Below, in pieces: positions 39,782 through 49,272 of a DNA stretch of 64,000 bases. The number at the start of each line of letters is the position of its first letter. Position 1 is the stretch's first letter. The position numbers and the translations under genes are program-made. Source of the DNA: SAR92 clade bacterium (GTDB lineage Bacteria; Pseudomonadota; Gammaproteobacteria; Pseudomonadales; Porticoccaceae). The notes below the pieces were generated by a model, which saw nothing but the letters and a program-made list of their open reading frames with translations, did no database searches and was not told where the DNA came from. Location of the stretch: contig SHBP01000009.1 of assembly GCA_004211905.1 (NCBI GenBank), positions 27,476 to 91,475 on the forward strand, in the 5' to 3' direction.

Positions 39782-40423
39782 TCAATTGAGTCCCGAGATA
39801 TAATTTGCAACAGCCTTGATTTCCTTATCGCTAAGATTCGCAGCAACACCTTGCATAATCAATGCATTACTTCCGCTATTTCGCTCACCTCGACGATAAG
39901 CCAATAACTGCTTTTCAATATAGTCAGCATGCTGACCACCTAACCCCGGATATCCTGCTGGGCCATTGCCTTTACCAGAGGGGGAGTGACAGCCAGTACA
40001 GGCTGCTACACCAGTTTTCATGTTACCTCCGCGATAGACATTTTCGCCGAAGTCCAATGCTTCCTGTGACTCAGTAATTCCAACTAACTCAATGTCTTTA
40101 GCCCCTGAGATCTGTCGGTCTTGACTATCATAATAGGCGGCCATATCTTGCAAGTCTTGATCTGAGGAGAAGTTAAGAATGCCCGTCATTTCAAGAATGA
40201 CTCTTTCTCCCGATTTGACCATCCGTAACTGCTGGGTCATATACTTTTCCCCTAGTCCGGCCAATTTAGGGAATGCAGGAACCATACTATTGCCATCAAC
40301 ACCATGACATCCAGCACACATCATCACTTTACTCTTTCCTGCGTTAGCATCCCCAGCTGCAAACAATTGTGTAGCGGGCAACATAAAGGTTAGGCAAACA
40401 ATCGCTAAAATACTTCTTTTCAT
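39782..40423 (-). CDS. dihaem cytochrome c4
   Basis: 213 residues from MKRSILAIVCLTFMLPATQL, a signal peptide; a longer open frame up to 40513 adds 30 residues without signal character. Two haem c sites, CAGCH and CTGCH, about 90 residues apart, and methionines that can be axial ligands, mark the two cytochrome domains. Cytochrome c4 carries electrons to terminal oxidases in the periplasm, which fits the oxidase cluster further right. Confidence 0.93.
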   Translation of the reverse strand: MKRSILAIVCLTFMLPATQLFAAGDANAGKSKVMMCAGCHGVDGNSMVPAFPKLAGLGEKYMTQQLRMVKSGERVILEMTGILNFSSDQDLQDMAAYYDSQDRQISGAKDIELVGITESQEALDFGENVYRGGNMKTGVAACTGCHSPSGKGNGPAGYPGLGGQHADYIEKQLLAYRRGERNSGSNALIMQGVAANLSDKEIKAVANYISGLN

Positions 40424-40560
40424 GGTTAATCCAATTCTCACAATCCGGTAGAATGTCCTCACAGGTACAAATGAACCCTGTGAATGGTAGCCTTTATACG
40501 TAAGGCGTTGCATTATATACCAATACTATAAGTTTCTTAAGCCAGTAGCGTCGATTTTCT

Positions 40561-41190
40561 ATGGATATAGCACCAATAAAATTTCAATCTGCCGAATTTA
40601 TAACGAGTGCGCCATCACTAAAGCAGTGTCCGGATGATATCGGCTGTGAGGTCGCCTTTGCGGGCCGATCAAATGCAGGTAAATCTAGTGCGATCAATAC
40701 ACTAACTAGAAACAAAAATCTCGCGCGAACCAGCAAGACGCCTGGCCGCACTCAAATGATCAACTTTTTCCAGCTCGGTGAAGCCCAGCGGCTAGTTGAC
40801 CTACCCGGATATGGATATGCAAAAGTCCCCGTTGCAATGAAAGCTCAATGGGATCGACACATGGCAGAATATCTGCAGGCCCGTAAAAGTCTTGGGGGGC
40901 TCATTCTCCTTATGGACATTCGGCATCCCCTGCAGGATTATGACAGGCAAATGCTCAACTGGGCTGCCCAAGCCGGGTTGCCCGTGCATATTTTGTTGAC
41001 TAAGTCTGACAAACTCAAACGCGGTCCAGCACAGAGCACGCTGCTAAAAGTAGAGGGCTTTTTGCGTGAGATGGATCCAGGGATAACCTTGCTGACAGTA
41101 CAAACATTTTCATCACTCAAGAAACTGGGATTACCTGAATTAGAAGCTCAATTAAATCATTGGTTGTCAGCGGATTTTGTTGCGCCCTAA
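40561..41190 (+). CDS. engB: ribosome biogenesis GTPase EngB (YihA/YsxC)
   Basis: 209 residues. GTPase motifs in order: G1 GRSNAGKSS near 37, G2 TPGRTQ near 61, G3 [10 protein letters not shown] near 80, G4 TKSDKL near 148. Essential factor for 50S subunit assembly. It is divergent from cytochrome c4 and ends at a strong terminator. In E. coli and Pseudomonas the engB-polA gap holds a small RNA; here a GFA gene fills it. Confidence 0.96.
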   Translation: MDIAPIKFQSAEFITSAPSLKQCPDDIGCEVAFAGRSNAGKSSAINTLTRNKNLARTSKTPGRTQMINFFQLGEAQRLVDLPGYGYAKVPVAMKAQWDRHMAEYLQARKSLGGLILLMDIRHPLQDYDRQMLNWAAQAGLPVHILLTKSDKLKRGPAQSTLLKVEGFLREMDPGITLLTVQTFSSLKKLGLPELEAQLNHWLSADFVAP

Positions 41191-41213
41191 GACTGATTTT
41201 ATATCGCCAAAAA

Positions 41214-41245
41214 AAACCCTAACTCTTTTCGGAGTTAGGGTTTTT
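41214..41245. terminator. bidirectional intrinsic terminator after engB
   Basis: AACCCTAACTC at 41215-41225 pairs with GAGTTAGGGTT at 41232-41242 around a six-base loop. T residues follow on the plus strand and A residues precede it, so it works both ways. Confidence 0.9.
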
Positions 41246-41444
41246 CTCTTTACTACAGGTCTTACTTTTACTTCTCTATCTCGGGGGAGATTATTTGCAA
41301 TCATCACTTGCCTATTCTTGGACAGGGTTTAGTGGAAAAGTTCAATTTATTTTCAATATTTTATTATTTTTAGTAACTCAGCTACTCTAAGAGTGTTCAA
41401 TTTAAATAAACCAGCACCTAAAGTCCTGTTGGAAGGAGGCGCAC

Positions 41445-41837
41445 ATGTTCGGCAGTTGCTTATGCGGCGAGATAAATTACGAAGTTGATTGCTTTAGCCC
41501 CGAAATCACTAATTGTCACTGTGGGATGTGCCGTAAATTTCATGGCGCGGCTTTTGCGACCTACGGAAAAGTCCAGCTTAAAGACTTTCGGTGGCTGGAG
41601 GGTCAAAAGCTGTTAACAATTTATCCATCATCTAGTAATGCGGTGAGGGGGTTTTGTAGCCTTTGTGGGTCCAGCCTTTACTATCAAATCACCGGCCAGA
41701 AAGATCAACTTTCTATTGCTATTGGCACTCTAGATGATGAGCCCTCCCGACCTATTGATAACAGTATTTTTTGTTCATCAAAACCAAAGTGGGCAAAGCA
41801 AAACTCTGGTATTCCTGAGTATCCGGAGTGGAAATAG
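41445..41837 (+). CDS. GFA / CENP-V domain zinc protein
   Basis: 130 residues. Zinc ligand pattern CLC at 5-7, CHCGMC around 26-31 and CSLC around 73-76 defines the glutathione-dependent formaldehyde-activating (GFA/CENP-V) fold. Members bind zinc and may act on S-hydroxymethylglutathione or simply thiol-bound substrates; few have been tested. A strong GGAAGGAGG ribosome site precedes the ATG. It lies between engB and the convergent polA, five bases from the polA end. Confidence 0.88.
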   Translation: MFGSCLCGEINYEVDCFSPEITNCHCGMCRKFHGAAFATYGKVQLKDFRWLEGQKLLTIYPSSSNAVRGFCSLCGSSLYYQITGQKDQLSIAIGTLDDEPSRPIDNSIFCSSKPKWAKQNSGIPEYPEWK

Positions 41838-41842
41838 TCCCG

Positions 41843-44617
41843 CTAATGGGCCTCATCCCAGTTATTGCCCACTCCCACATCTACCACTAGGGGAACTTTA
41901 AGACTAGCTGCATTTTCCATTCTTTCTGCTAGACCCTCAGTAACCTGTTTTAATTCATGCTCCGGCACTTCCAAAATAAGCTCATCGTGAACTTGCATGA
42001 TCATTACACTGGTCAATTCACTGTGTTGTAACCAATCATCTACAGAAATCATAGCTAACTTTATTATATCTGCGGCAGTTCCTTGCATAGGCGCATTAAT
42101 CGCAGTCCGTTCAGCGGCTTGCCGGCGCATACCGTTTCGTGAATTAATTTCGGGTAGATAAAGCCGACGTCCAAAAAATGTCTCAACAAACCCCCGCTCT
42201 GCTGCGCTACTACGAACATTATTCATGTAGCTTAAGACGCCCGGATAACGATCAAAGTAAGTATCGATATATTCTGCGGCCTGTTTACGCCCAATGTTCA
42301 GCTGCCTCGCCAGACCAAAGGCAGACATCCCATAGATCAATCCAAAATTAATTGCTTTGGCGCTACGACGTTGTTCAACTGTCACAGCATCTGGGTTTGT
42401 AGAAAACACCTCTGCTGCTGTGGCACGGTGAATGTCTTGTCCATCTGCAAAAGCAGCGACGAGACTGGGGTCTTCTGAAAGGTGCGCCATAATACGTAAC
42501 TCGATCTGGGAATAATCTGCCGCAACCATTTTTCTACCTTGTCCCGCAATAAAGGCCTGACGAACTCGACGTCCCTCTGCATTTCGTACCGGTATATTTT
42601 GTAAATTTGGATCTGAGGATGATAACCGGCCTGTCGCAGTTCCCGATTGATGATAGGAGGTATGAATTCTCTTAGTTGCTCGGTTAATCATCGTTGGCAA
42701 CTTATCTGTATAGGTGGACTTGAGTTTCGCTAACCCTCGGTGTTCTAGCAATACTTTTGGGAGTGGGTAATCAAGAGCCAATTCTTGCAATACTTCTTCT
42801 TTAGTGGAAGGTGCACCCTTGGCGGTCTTTTTCAACACCGGAATTTCCAGCTTTTCAAAGAGGATTTCTCCCAACTGCTTAGGTGATGCCAGGTTGAATT
42901 CTTGTCCGGCGAGCTCCCATGCTTGCTTCTCAAGCTCTATAATCCGCACTGCTAGTTCTTGGCTCTGTTGAAACAATAAAGTGTCATCAACTAGAGCGCC
43001 TGCGCGCTCAATTCTGGAAAGGACTGGCACCAAGGGTAATTCAATATCGGCAAACACTCTTCTTAATGTTGGCTCCACCGATACCTTAGACCAAAGCGCT
43101 TGATGTAAGCGTAAAGTAATGTCGGCGTCTTCTGCGGCATAGGGCCCCGCCTCCTCCAAGGCGACCTGATTAAAAGTCAATTGTCCCGCACCTTTGCCCG
43201 CTACATCAGTAAACTTAATAGTCTCCTCATCAAGGTACTTTTCAGCCAAACTGTCCATATCGTGGCGGGTCGCCACCGAATCAAGAACGTAGGATTCAAG
43301 CATGGTATCAAACTCAACTCCTTCAAGAGCAATACCATGTTGGGCAAATATACTCATATCATATTTTAGGTTTTGTCCAACCTTTTTGATACTTGGGTCT
43401 TCCAAGAGAGGCTTAAGCTTACCTATGACCAACTCTCTTGGTAGCTGCTCAGGAACCCCCAAATAATCGTGCCCGAATGGAATATATGCAGCCTTTCCCG
43501 CCTCAACTGCTATGGAAATACCCACAAGATCAGCAACCATATAATCTAGACTGGTGGTTTCAGTATCCACCGCAACCAGCTCAGCTGCTCGAATACTTGC
43601 TACCCATTCATCAAGCTCGGATTCTGTCAGCACTGTTTGATAGTCTTTTTGAATGTCGATCTTAGGGGAGTCTTTAGATTGAACTGAGACTTCATCCTCC
43701 TCCTTAGAAGTATGGCTAGAGGCAGGCATGTCTAAATTCGCGCCTTCGGATAATTCTTTAGTCCACGCTTTGAACTCCATGTCGGCAAACAGATCTCCAA
43801 GAAGATTCAGATCAGGGGCCTTGTTATGGAGCTGACCAATGCCCAGCGGCAATTGTACGTCTGTTTTTATGGTTGCAAGCTGATAAGACAAGTATGCAAT
43901 ATCTCGGTGTTCTTCCAGTTTTGATGCCATGTTTTTCGCACCCCGGAAATCCAATCCGGCAACTTCGTCTAGCCTGCTATAAATAGCATCTAACCCCCCG
44001 ATTCCCTGCAAAAGACCGAGCGCCGTCTTTTCACCTACTCCTGGAACGCCGGGTATGTTGTCTGACTTGTCACCCAATAAGGCCAAAAAATCAATAATAA
44101 GCTCAGGGGGGATACCAAATTTTTCGATCACTCCCTCACGATCTAATAGAGTGTTGGTCATAGTGTTGACCAAAGTAATATGTTCATTGACTAGCTGGGC
44201 TATGTCTTTGTCCCCCGTAGAGACGATCACAGGCTGTTCAATACCGGTTGCCTGAACCGCTAAAGTCCCAATGACATCATCTGCCTCAACGCCATCAATA
44301 ATAAGCATTGGTAATCCCATTGCCTGAATGATTTGATGGATGGGCTCAATTTGTATTCTGAGGTCATCAGGCATAGAGGGGCGGTTAGCCTTATACTCGC
44401 TGTACATATCATCCCTGAATGTTTTTCCCTTGGCATCAAATACAACAACCAAAGTACTTTTGGGATAATCTTTTTGAAGCCGCCTCATCATGTTAATCAC
44501 GCCTTTTACAGCTCCGGTAGGCTTTCCCTTACTGTTGGTTAAGGGGGGTAGTGCGTGATAAGCCCGGTATAGATAGGAAGATCCATCAACAAGAATAAGC
44601 GGTGTTTTTTCAATCAT
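41843..44617 (-). CDS. polA: DNA polymerase I
   Basis: 924 residues. 5'-3' exonuclease domain (about 1-290, with [15 protein letters not shown] and [18 protein letters not shown]), a 3'-5' exonuclease domain (about 320-500) whose DTETTS motif keeps the catalytic acids, so proofreading is likely active, and a polymerase domain (about 520-924) with [36 protein letters not shown] and [11 protein letters not shown]. It fills gaps in replication and repair. znuA lies 48 bases upstream in the same direction. Confidence 0.98.
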   Translation of the reverse strand: MIEKTPLILVDGSSYLYRAYHALPPLTNSKGKPTGAVKGVINMMRRLQKDYPKSTLVVVFDAKGKTFRDDMYSEYKANRPSMPDDLRIQIEPIHQIIQAMGLPMLIIDGVEADDVIGTLAVQATGIEQPVIVSTGDKDIAQLVNEHITLVNTMTNTLLDREGVIEKFGIPPELIIDFLALLGDKSDNIPGVPGVGEKTALGLLQGIGGLDAIYSRLDEVAGLDFRGAKNMASKLEEHRDIAYLSYQLATIKTDVQLPLGIGQLHNKAPDLNLLGDLFADMEFKAWTKELSEGANLDMPASSHTSKEEDEVSVQSKDSPKIDIQKDYQTVLTESELDEWVASIRAAELVAVDTETTSLDYMVADLVGISIAVEAGKAAYIPFGHDYLGVPEQLPRELVIGKLKPLLEDPSIKKVGQNLKYDMSIFAQHGIALEGVEFDTMLESYVLDSVATRHDMDSLAEKYLDEETIKFTDVAGKGAGQLTFNQVALEEAGPYAAEDADITLRLHQALWSKVSVEPTLRRVFADIELPLVPVLSRIERAGALVDDTLLFQQSQELAVRIIELEKQAWELAGQEFNLASPKQLGEILFEKLEIPVLKKTAKGAPSTKEEVLQELALDYPLPKVLLEHRGLAKLKSTYTDKLPTMINRATKRIHTSYHQSGTATGRLSSSDPNLQNIPVRNAEGRRVRQAFIAGQGRKMVAADYSQIELRIMAHLSEDPSLVAAFADGQDIHRATAAEVFSTNPDAVTVEQRRSAKAINFGLIYGMSAFGLARQLNIGRKQAAEYIDTYFDRYPGVLSYMNNVRSSAAERGFVETFFGRRLYLPEINSRNGMRRQAAERTAINAPMQGTAADIIKLAMISVDDWLQHSELTSVMIMQVHDELILEVPEHELKQVTEGLAERMENAASLKVPLVVDVGVGNNWDEAH

Positions 44618-44665
44618 GGTCTACCTGTCTTTTGCTACTTTAATATTTTTCTAAGAATACAGTAT

Positions 44666-45565
44666 TTAAGAGAAGCAGGCTTTAAATTGAGCCGTGAAAG
44701 TTTGCATAAACTCAGCATAGCCTGTTTCGCTCAATTGCTGTTTAACCCCTTGTGCATCTAAAGTGCGCAAAGGCAGTTCTAGAGAACTAGCAATAACAAA
44801 GGCGTCTTTGTCTCCATACTGTGGCTCAACAAATACACACTTTACATCATTTTCTTTGGCAAAATTTCGCAATACATACTGACTTTTTGCTCCTTTGCGG
44901 GCGCCATTTGCTTCGCGCAAGGATCTACCTTTAGATACTTTAAAGGCGTTGATGAAATGACCGAGCATATCGTGGTGGGAAATATAAGAAAGCTCCACAA
45001 CTGACGCTAAGTTTTCTTCAATGGCCAAAATTTGCATCTCAGTAATAATGTCTTGCTGAGAAAAACCAAAGGCCCCCTGAATTGCTCGCGCAATGATATT
45101 GGCGTTATGAGGATTTAACCATACGTGGGGATCTAAACTATGATGGTTTTCCCTCTGATTATTTTTTGACTCTACAAAATCAAGATCTAGACCCAATACT
45201 TTAATAGATTTTCCCTCTGGAAGCCCATTTATAACCTTCGCAATCCCAGGTTCCATCTGGTCCCCAATAAAAATAACAAGTTCAGCACGGTGCATTTTCT
45301 CCAAGGCACCAACTGACAGGACAATATCATGAGCAGATTGCTTAGCGGATTGAAGAAACTCAATTTTTGCATGCTTACCAAGGGCTGCTTTAGCTATGAT
45401 AGCCAACGGCTTTGTGGTTGTAACAACCAGTGGTCTGGCTGATTCCATGGTGTCACTGGATGTCCCTGCACTGATACCCGGCGGATGTAATATCGCGAGC
45501 ACCACTAGACAGCAAAATATGTTATAATATAACTTTTTAATACCTAAGCCTCTAAAATTTGCCAA
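44666..45565 (-). CDS. znuA: zinc ABC transporter periplasmic binding protein
   Basis: 299 residues. Binds zinc in the periplasm and delivers it to ZnuB. Ligand regions are KQSAHD near 77, HHSLDPHVWLNP near 140 and SHHDMLGHF near 200; the His-rich loop is short (NQRENHHS). The N-terminus after TTG (45565) reads like a signal peptide (basic KK, then hydrophobic VVLAIL). No ribosome site is visible and the start lies on a Zur box; a second Zur box lies inside codons 11-15. A leaderless mRNA is possible. Confidence 0.9.
   Translation of the reverse strand: MANFRGLGIKKLYYNIFCCLVVLAILHPPGISAGTSSDTMESARPLVVTTTKPLAIIAKAALGKHAKIEFLQSAKQSAHDIVLSVGALEKMHRAELVIFIGDQMEPGIAKVINGLPEGKSIKVLGLDLDFVESKNNQRENHHSLDPHVWLNPHNANIIARAIQGAFGFSQQDIITEMQILAIEENLASVVELSYISHHDMLGHFINAFKVSKGRSLREANGARKGAKSQYVLRNFAKENDVKCVFVEPQYGDKDAFVIASSLELPLRTLDAQGVKQQLSETGYAEFMQTFTAQFKACFS
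45521..45533. promoter_or_regulatory. Zur box core inside the znuA 5' coding region
   Basis: GTTATA-A-TATAAC is a perfect 13-base palindrome matching the centre of the known Zur consensus (GTTATANTATAAC). Its centre is 49 bases from that of the second box. It lies within the first codons of znuA. Confidence 0.75.
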
Positions 45566-45587
45566 TAATGTTATATTATAACATTAT
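45565..45587. promoter_or_regulatory. Zur box between znuA and zur
   Basis: A perfect 23-base palindrome centred on T45576, with AATGTTATA and TATAACATT arms: essentially the published gammaproteobacterial Zur consensus. It lies 14 bases before the zur start codon and at the znuA start, so zinc-bound Zur should repress both divergent transcripts. Confidence 0.88.
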
Positions 45588-45600
45588 ATTTAATGAATAG

Positions 45601-46125
45601 ATGGATGCTTTTATGCTTACCAACACTCGTTTAGTCCATGGGCAACATGATCATAGCCGCTGCATTGATGCCGCTCTATCTCGGGCTGAGGACGTTTGTC
45701 AAAAGAAAAACGCCAAACTAACGCCGACACGAGCAACTGTGCTGAGTATACTATGGCAGAGTCATCGCCCGCTGGGTGCATATCAAGTTCAAGATCGTCT
45801 TTCAAAAATCATGGGAAAAGTGATCGCCCCACCCACAGTATATCGTGCCATAGAGTTTCTTCTACGTCTTGGGCTTATCCATAGATTACCCTCTCTGAAT
45901 GCCTATATTGGCTGCCCTTTTCCCAACAGCGAGCACAGTAATCTATTTATGATTTGCAATGAATGTGGTTGCGTAGCTGAAATGGCTGATGCTTCTCTAA
46001 ATACACTTCTTCAAACGGCCTGTGAAAAAACAAATTTTGAGCTTCACTCACAAAACGTAGAGCTATTTGGTGTCTGCCCCCAGTGTTCTACCCCCACTAT
46101 CAACGAAGATATAAGCCATGTCTAG
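45601..46125 (+). CDS. zur: zinc uptake regulator Zur, Fur family
   Basis: 174 residues. Winged-helix N-terminal part (about 30-95, LTPTRATVLSILW and VYRAIEFLLRLGLIHRL) and a metal-binding dimerisation domain with CNECG and CPQC zinc cysteines. With zinc it represses uptake genes. The context of znuA and znuCB, and Zur boxes at its promoter, makes Zur rather than Fur nearly certain. An N-terminal HGQHDHSR segment may bind metal. It overlaps znuC by eight bases; an internal ATG at 45613 is an alternative start. Confidence 0.94.
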   Translation: MDAFMLTNTRLVHGQHDHSRCIDAALSRAEDVCQKKNAKLTPTRATVLSILWQSHRPLGAYQVQDRLSKIMGKVIAPPTVYRAIEFLLRLGLIHRLPSLNAYIGCPFPNSEHSNLFMICNECGCVAEMADASLNTLLQTACEKTNFELHSQNVELFGVCPQCSTPTINEDISHV

Positions 46126-46879
46126 AATGTTATTAACCTTAAATGGTATTCACAAATCTTTTGCGGAAAAACCTGTCTTGGAAGACGTCTCTCTTTCTCT
46201 GAAACAGGGCGAAATTACTACCTTAATCGGCCCTAATGGTGCCGGTAAATCAACCTTGGCTAAAATTATTCTTGGCCTCATTAAACCTGACTCTGGGACA
46301 AGGTTGTCCAATGCGGATTTGAACATAGGCTATATGCCTCAAAAAATTAGCATTGACCCGACACTACCCATCTCAACCTGTCGCTTTCTGCAGCTCGCCA
46401 ACACATCTCATCAGGCTTGCCATGAGGCCCTTGAGTCTGTTGGAATCAGGCATTTGACAAAAACCCCAATTCAGAGACTATCTGGTGGCGAATTACAGCG
46501 GGCATTACTCGCTAGAGCAATTCTCCGCAATCCTAATTTGTTGGTTTTGGACGAGCCGGTTCAGGGTGTTGATGTTAATGGCCAAAACGCACTGTATAAG
46601 ATGATCAATAGTTTAGCCAAAACTCTAAACTGTGGTGTATTGATGGTGTCTCATGACCTGCATTTAGTGATGTCTGCTACAGATCAGGTTATTTGTTTAA
46701 ACCGACATATTTGCTGTGAAGGTCATCCAGAGAAAGTAACTCAGGATCCTGCTTTTATAAACATTTTTGGTCAAACAACTGCTATTTATTCCCACCACCA
46801 TGATCACGATCATAACTTGCATGGCGAAGTTCTCGATGATCACAATCACCAGCATGGGGAGTCTTGTAATCATGACTGA
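46118..46879 (+). CDS. znuC: zinc ABC transporter ATPase
   Basis: 253 residues. Walker A GPNGAGKST near 38, ABC signature LSGGELQRALLARAIL near 124, Walker B LLVLDEPVQG near 146, and the switch histidine in VSHDLHLV. The last 35 residues are histidine-rich (HHHDHDHN..., HNHQHGESCNHD), a possible zinc-binding tail. It overlaps both zur and znuB, so the three genes are translationally linked. Confidence 0.95.
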   Translation: MSRMLLTLNGIHKSFAEKPVLEDVSLSLKQGEITTLIGPNGAGKSTLAKIILGLIKPDSGTRLSNADLNIGYMPQKISIDPTLPISTCRFLQLANTSHQACHEALESVGIRHLTKTPIQRLSGGELQRALLARAILRNPNLLVLDEPVQGVDVNGQNALYKMINSLAKTLNCGVLMVSHDLHLVMSATDQVICLNRHICCEGHPEKVTQDPAFINIFGQTTAIYSHHHDHDHNLHGEVLDDHNHQHGESCNHD

Positions 46880-47660
46880 TTTCTTATTATATGCTTTCCT
46901 TGCCGGCATCGGTGTCGCCTCTGTAGCTGGGCCTTTGGGATGTTTTGTTGTCTGGAGGCGGATGGCATACTTTGGCGACACCTTGGCCCACAGCGCTCTG
47001 TTAGGTGTATCTCTGGGCGTTATACTTGATGTAAACCTGAATATAACCGTGGCCGCTATCCCTTTGATTATGGCTATGGGTTTAGTCTTTTTGGAACAAA
47101 GAGGATTCCTCTCCCTCGACACCTTGCTTGGAATTTTGTCTCACTCCGCTCTTGCCTTAGGTTTGATTCTTATTTCTTTATTACCTGATGTTCGCGTAGA
47201 TTTAATATCGCTTCTTTTTGGCGATCTACTGGCAGTCACACAAAGCGACCTCTGGGTAATTTATGGTGTAGCCTGCGCAGTAATGCTCTTGTTAGGGCTG
47301 CTATGGCAGCAACTGATAAACATTACTGTCGATCCCGAATTAGCCGCGGTGGAGGGCACCAATGTCACCTTAGTCAGCACGGCATTAATGTTGATTACGG
47401 CCTTAGTGATTGCCCTCGCGATGAAAGTGGTGGGGGTGTTGCTAATCACTGCGCTGTTGATTATTCCTGCGGCAACCGCTCGACGGCTAAGTCACACGCC
47501 CGAACAAATGGCGGTGGTGGCTAGTGTCATTGCAATGATCGCGGTGGTGATGGGCTTAGCAATGTCTTGGTACATCGACACCCCAGCTGGGCCATCTGTT
47601 GTGATCAGTGCTGGGGTTTTATTTAGCCTATCCTTGGGTTATCGCAGGCTGGCTAGTTGA
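46872..47660 (+). CDS. znuB: zinc ABC transporter permease
   Basis: 262 residues from MTDFLLYAFLAGIG, overlapping the znuC stop by eight bases (ATGACTGA). The frame is open further upstream, but those residues are encoded opposite the His-rich znuC tail and have no membrane character. About eight membrane helices of the ABC-3 family, with GDTLAHSALLGV and LLIIPAATARRLSHTPEQM as family landmarks. It is convergent with the sco gene, overlapping it by eight bases. Confidence 0.95.
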   Translation: MTDFLLYAFLAGIGVASVAGPLGCFVVWRRMAYFGDTLAHSALLGVSLGVILDVNLNITVAAIPLIMAMGLVFLEQRGFLSLDTLLGILSHSALALGLILISLLPDVRVDLISLLFGDLLAVTQSDLWVIYGVACAVMLLLGLLWQQLINITVDPELAAVEGTNVTLVSTALMLITALVIALAMKVVGVLLITALLIIPAATARRLSHTPEQMAVVASVIAMIAVVMGLAMSWYIDTPAGPSVVISAGVLFSLSLGYRRLAS

Positions 47661-48297
47661 ATGAAGCATAGATAGAGCGCCAGGTCTGTCGCAACATAAT
47701 TTCAGAATGGGGGCCTCTAAAAAAGCCATGGTAGTCCCCTTTAGGATTGATTAAAACAATTTGCGTGCTGTGGTCGACAGTGTAGTCTTCTCCTTCGAGA
47801 GGCACCTTGTTATAGGCCACGTTAATCTCAGCAGTGAACCGCCGAATCAAATGTTTGCTGCCAGTTACACCAATAAAATCAGAATTAAAATAGGGCATAT
47901 ACTGGGCAAGCTTTTCCACCGTGTCGCGCTCAGCATCTAAGGACACCATCAGAATCTGGAGGTTGTCTTTTTCTGTCTCTTTTAGCTTGCTATAAGTTTG
48001 ATTGAGAGTTGCCAACGTAGTGGGGCAGATATCAGGACAGTGGGTAAACCCAAAAAAAATCATGCTCCATTTTCCCTTAAGTTGCTCCTTAGAAAAAACT
48101 TCCCCGTGATGATCTAGCAATTCAAAATCACTGAATACGCGAGGCGTGTTGAGTACTATCGCGCCATTGGCCCGAAGCTCCTGATCGTTCATGATCACAG
48201 GCTGATCCATTTTCCAGATAAACCCTGATATCACTAAAAAAATAATACATAAGACAAACAGAACCGTCCGCCTAATCCCTGTTTCCTGTTGCGTCAT
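47653..48297 (-). CDS. SCO1/SenC family copper chaperone
   Basis: 214 residues with an N-terminal membrane anchor (about 13-28). The copper motif CPDIC (near 96) and the third ligand histidine in DHSTQIVLINP define the SCO family with its thioredoxin fold. It delivers copper to the CuA site of cytochrome oxidase subunit II or reduces its cysteines. It ends the leftward oxidase cluster, behind cyoE. Confidence 0.93.
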   Translation of the reverse strand: MTQQETGIRRTVLFVLCIIFLVISGFIWKMDQPVIMNDQELRANGAIVLNTPRVFSDFELLDHHGEVFSKEQLKGKWSMIFFGFTHCPDICPTTLATLNQTYSKLKETEKDNLQILMVSLDAERDTVEKLAQYMPYFNSDFIGVTGSKHLIRRFTAEINVAYNKVPLEGEDYTVDHSTQIVLINPKGDYHGFFRGPHSEIMLRQTWRSIYASFN

Positions 48298-48308
48298 AAT
48301 GTTTTCCT

Positions 48309-49223
48309 TTAACCGGCAGGTAAGTAGGTTACTGTTTCAATAAAATAGTGGTCCACCAACATCACAGCAAACAACACCATTAAATAAACTATAGAATACT
48401 GAAAAGTCTTCATCCCAGAATTGCCGCCTTCACTGCGCAACATCACTATAGCCCAATAAAGGAACCCCAACCCCAACAATAGTGAACTGACAAGGTACAG
48501 CCATCCAAACATTCCAGTGAGGTAGGGCATGGTAGTGACAATAATCAGCAATAACGTATACAGAAGGATATTTATTTTCGTGTATCTCTCTCCATGGGTT
48601 ACTGGAAGCATAGGGATCTTGGCCTTGGCGTACTCGTCTTTGCGGTGGATTGCTAGCGCCCAAAAGTGTGGTGGCGTCCAAGCGAAAATAATTAGCACCA
48701 ACAGCAGGGCGTTGTGATGAATCTCTCCTGTCACTGCAGTCCAACCCAACAATGGTGGCGCAGCCCCCGCCAGACCACCGATGACAATATTCTGCGGAGT
48801 CGCTCGCTTCAAAAACATAGTGTAAATGAACGCATAGCCCACCAGTGATGCGAGGGTTAGCCAGGCAGTCAACACATTAGTAAAAACAAGCAGTATGGCC
48901 ATTCCCAGTAAGCCTGTAATCAGGGCAAACAGGATCGCCTGTCGGGGCGTGATACGCCCTTGGGCAATGGGACGATTGAGAGTTCGGGCCATTTTGTCAT
49001 CCACATGACGATCAACAATATGATTGACTGCTGCCGCTGATCCCGCACAAAGCGCAATCCCTAAATTACCAAAGATAAGTATCGACAAGGGAACTGGCTG
49101 TTGAGTAGCCAGAACCATGCCGATAACCGAGGTGAGGATCATCAACGCAACTACATTAGGCTTACACAACTCTAAATAGTCACGCCAGTTCACAGCGGCG
49201 GCGTTTAGCTCGGTTTGGGACAT
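48309..49223 (-). CDS. cyoE: haem O synthase (protohaem IX farnesyltransferase)
   Basis: 304 residues, a UbiA-type prenyltransferase with about nine membrane helices. The prenyl-diphosphate motif [19 protein letters not shown] is at about 67-85 and the second polar loop [18 protein letters not shown] near 187-204. It converts haem B to haem O. Haem A synthase (ctaA), which usually stands directly upstream in this cluster, is absent here. Confidence 0.95.
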   Translation of the reverse strand: MSQTELNAAAVNWRDYLELCKPNVVALMILTSVIGMVLATQQPVPLSILIFGNLGIALCAGSAAAVNHIVDRHVDDKMARTLNRPIAQGRITPRQAILFALITGLLGMAILLVFTNVLTAWLTLASLVGYAFIYTMFLKRATPQNIVIGGLAGAAPPLLGWTAVTGEIHHNALLLVLIIFAWTPPHFWALAIHRKDEYAKAKIPMLPVTHGERYTKINILLYTLLLIIVTTMPYLTGMFGWLYLVSSLLLGLGFLYWAIVMLRSEGGNSGMKTFQYSIVYLMVLFAVMLVDHYFIETVTYLPAG

Positions 49224-49272
49224 TGACCTTTTCTCCGAAGATTTAAAACCAGTTTAACCTAAGATAGACGCT

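Noticed and set aside
40424..40513. 30-residue extension of cytochrome c4
   Set aside because: The shorter form starts directly with a typical signal peptide.
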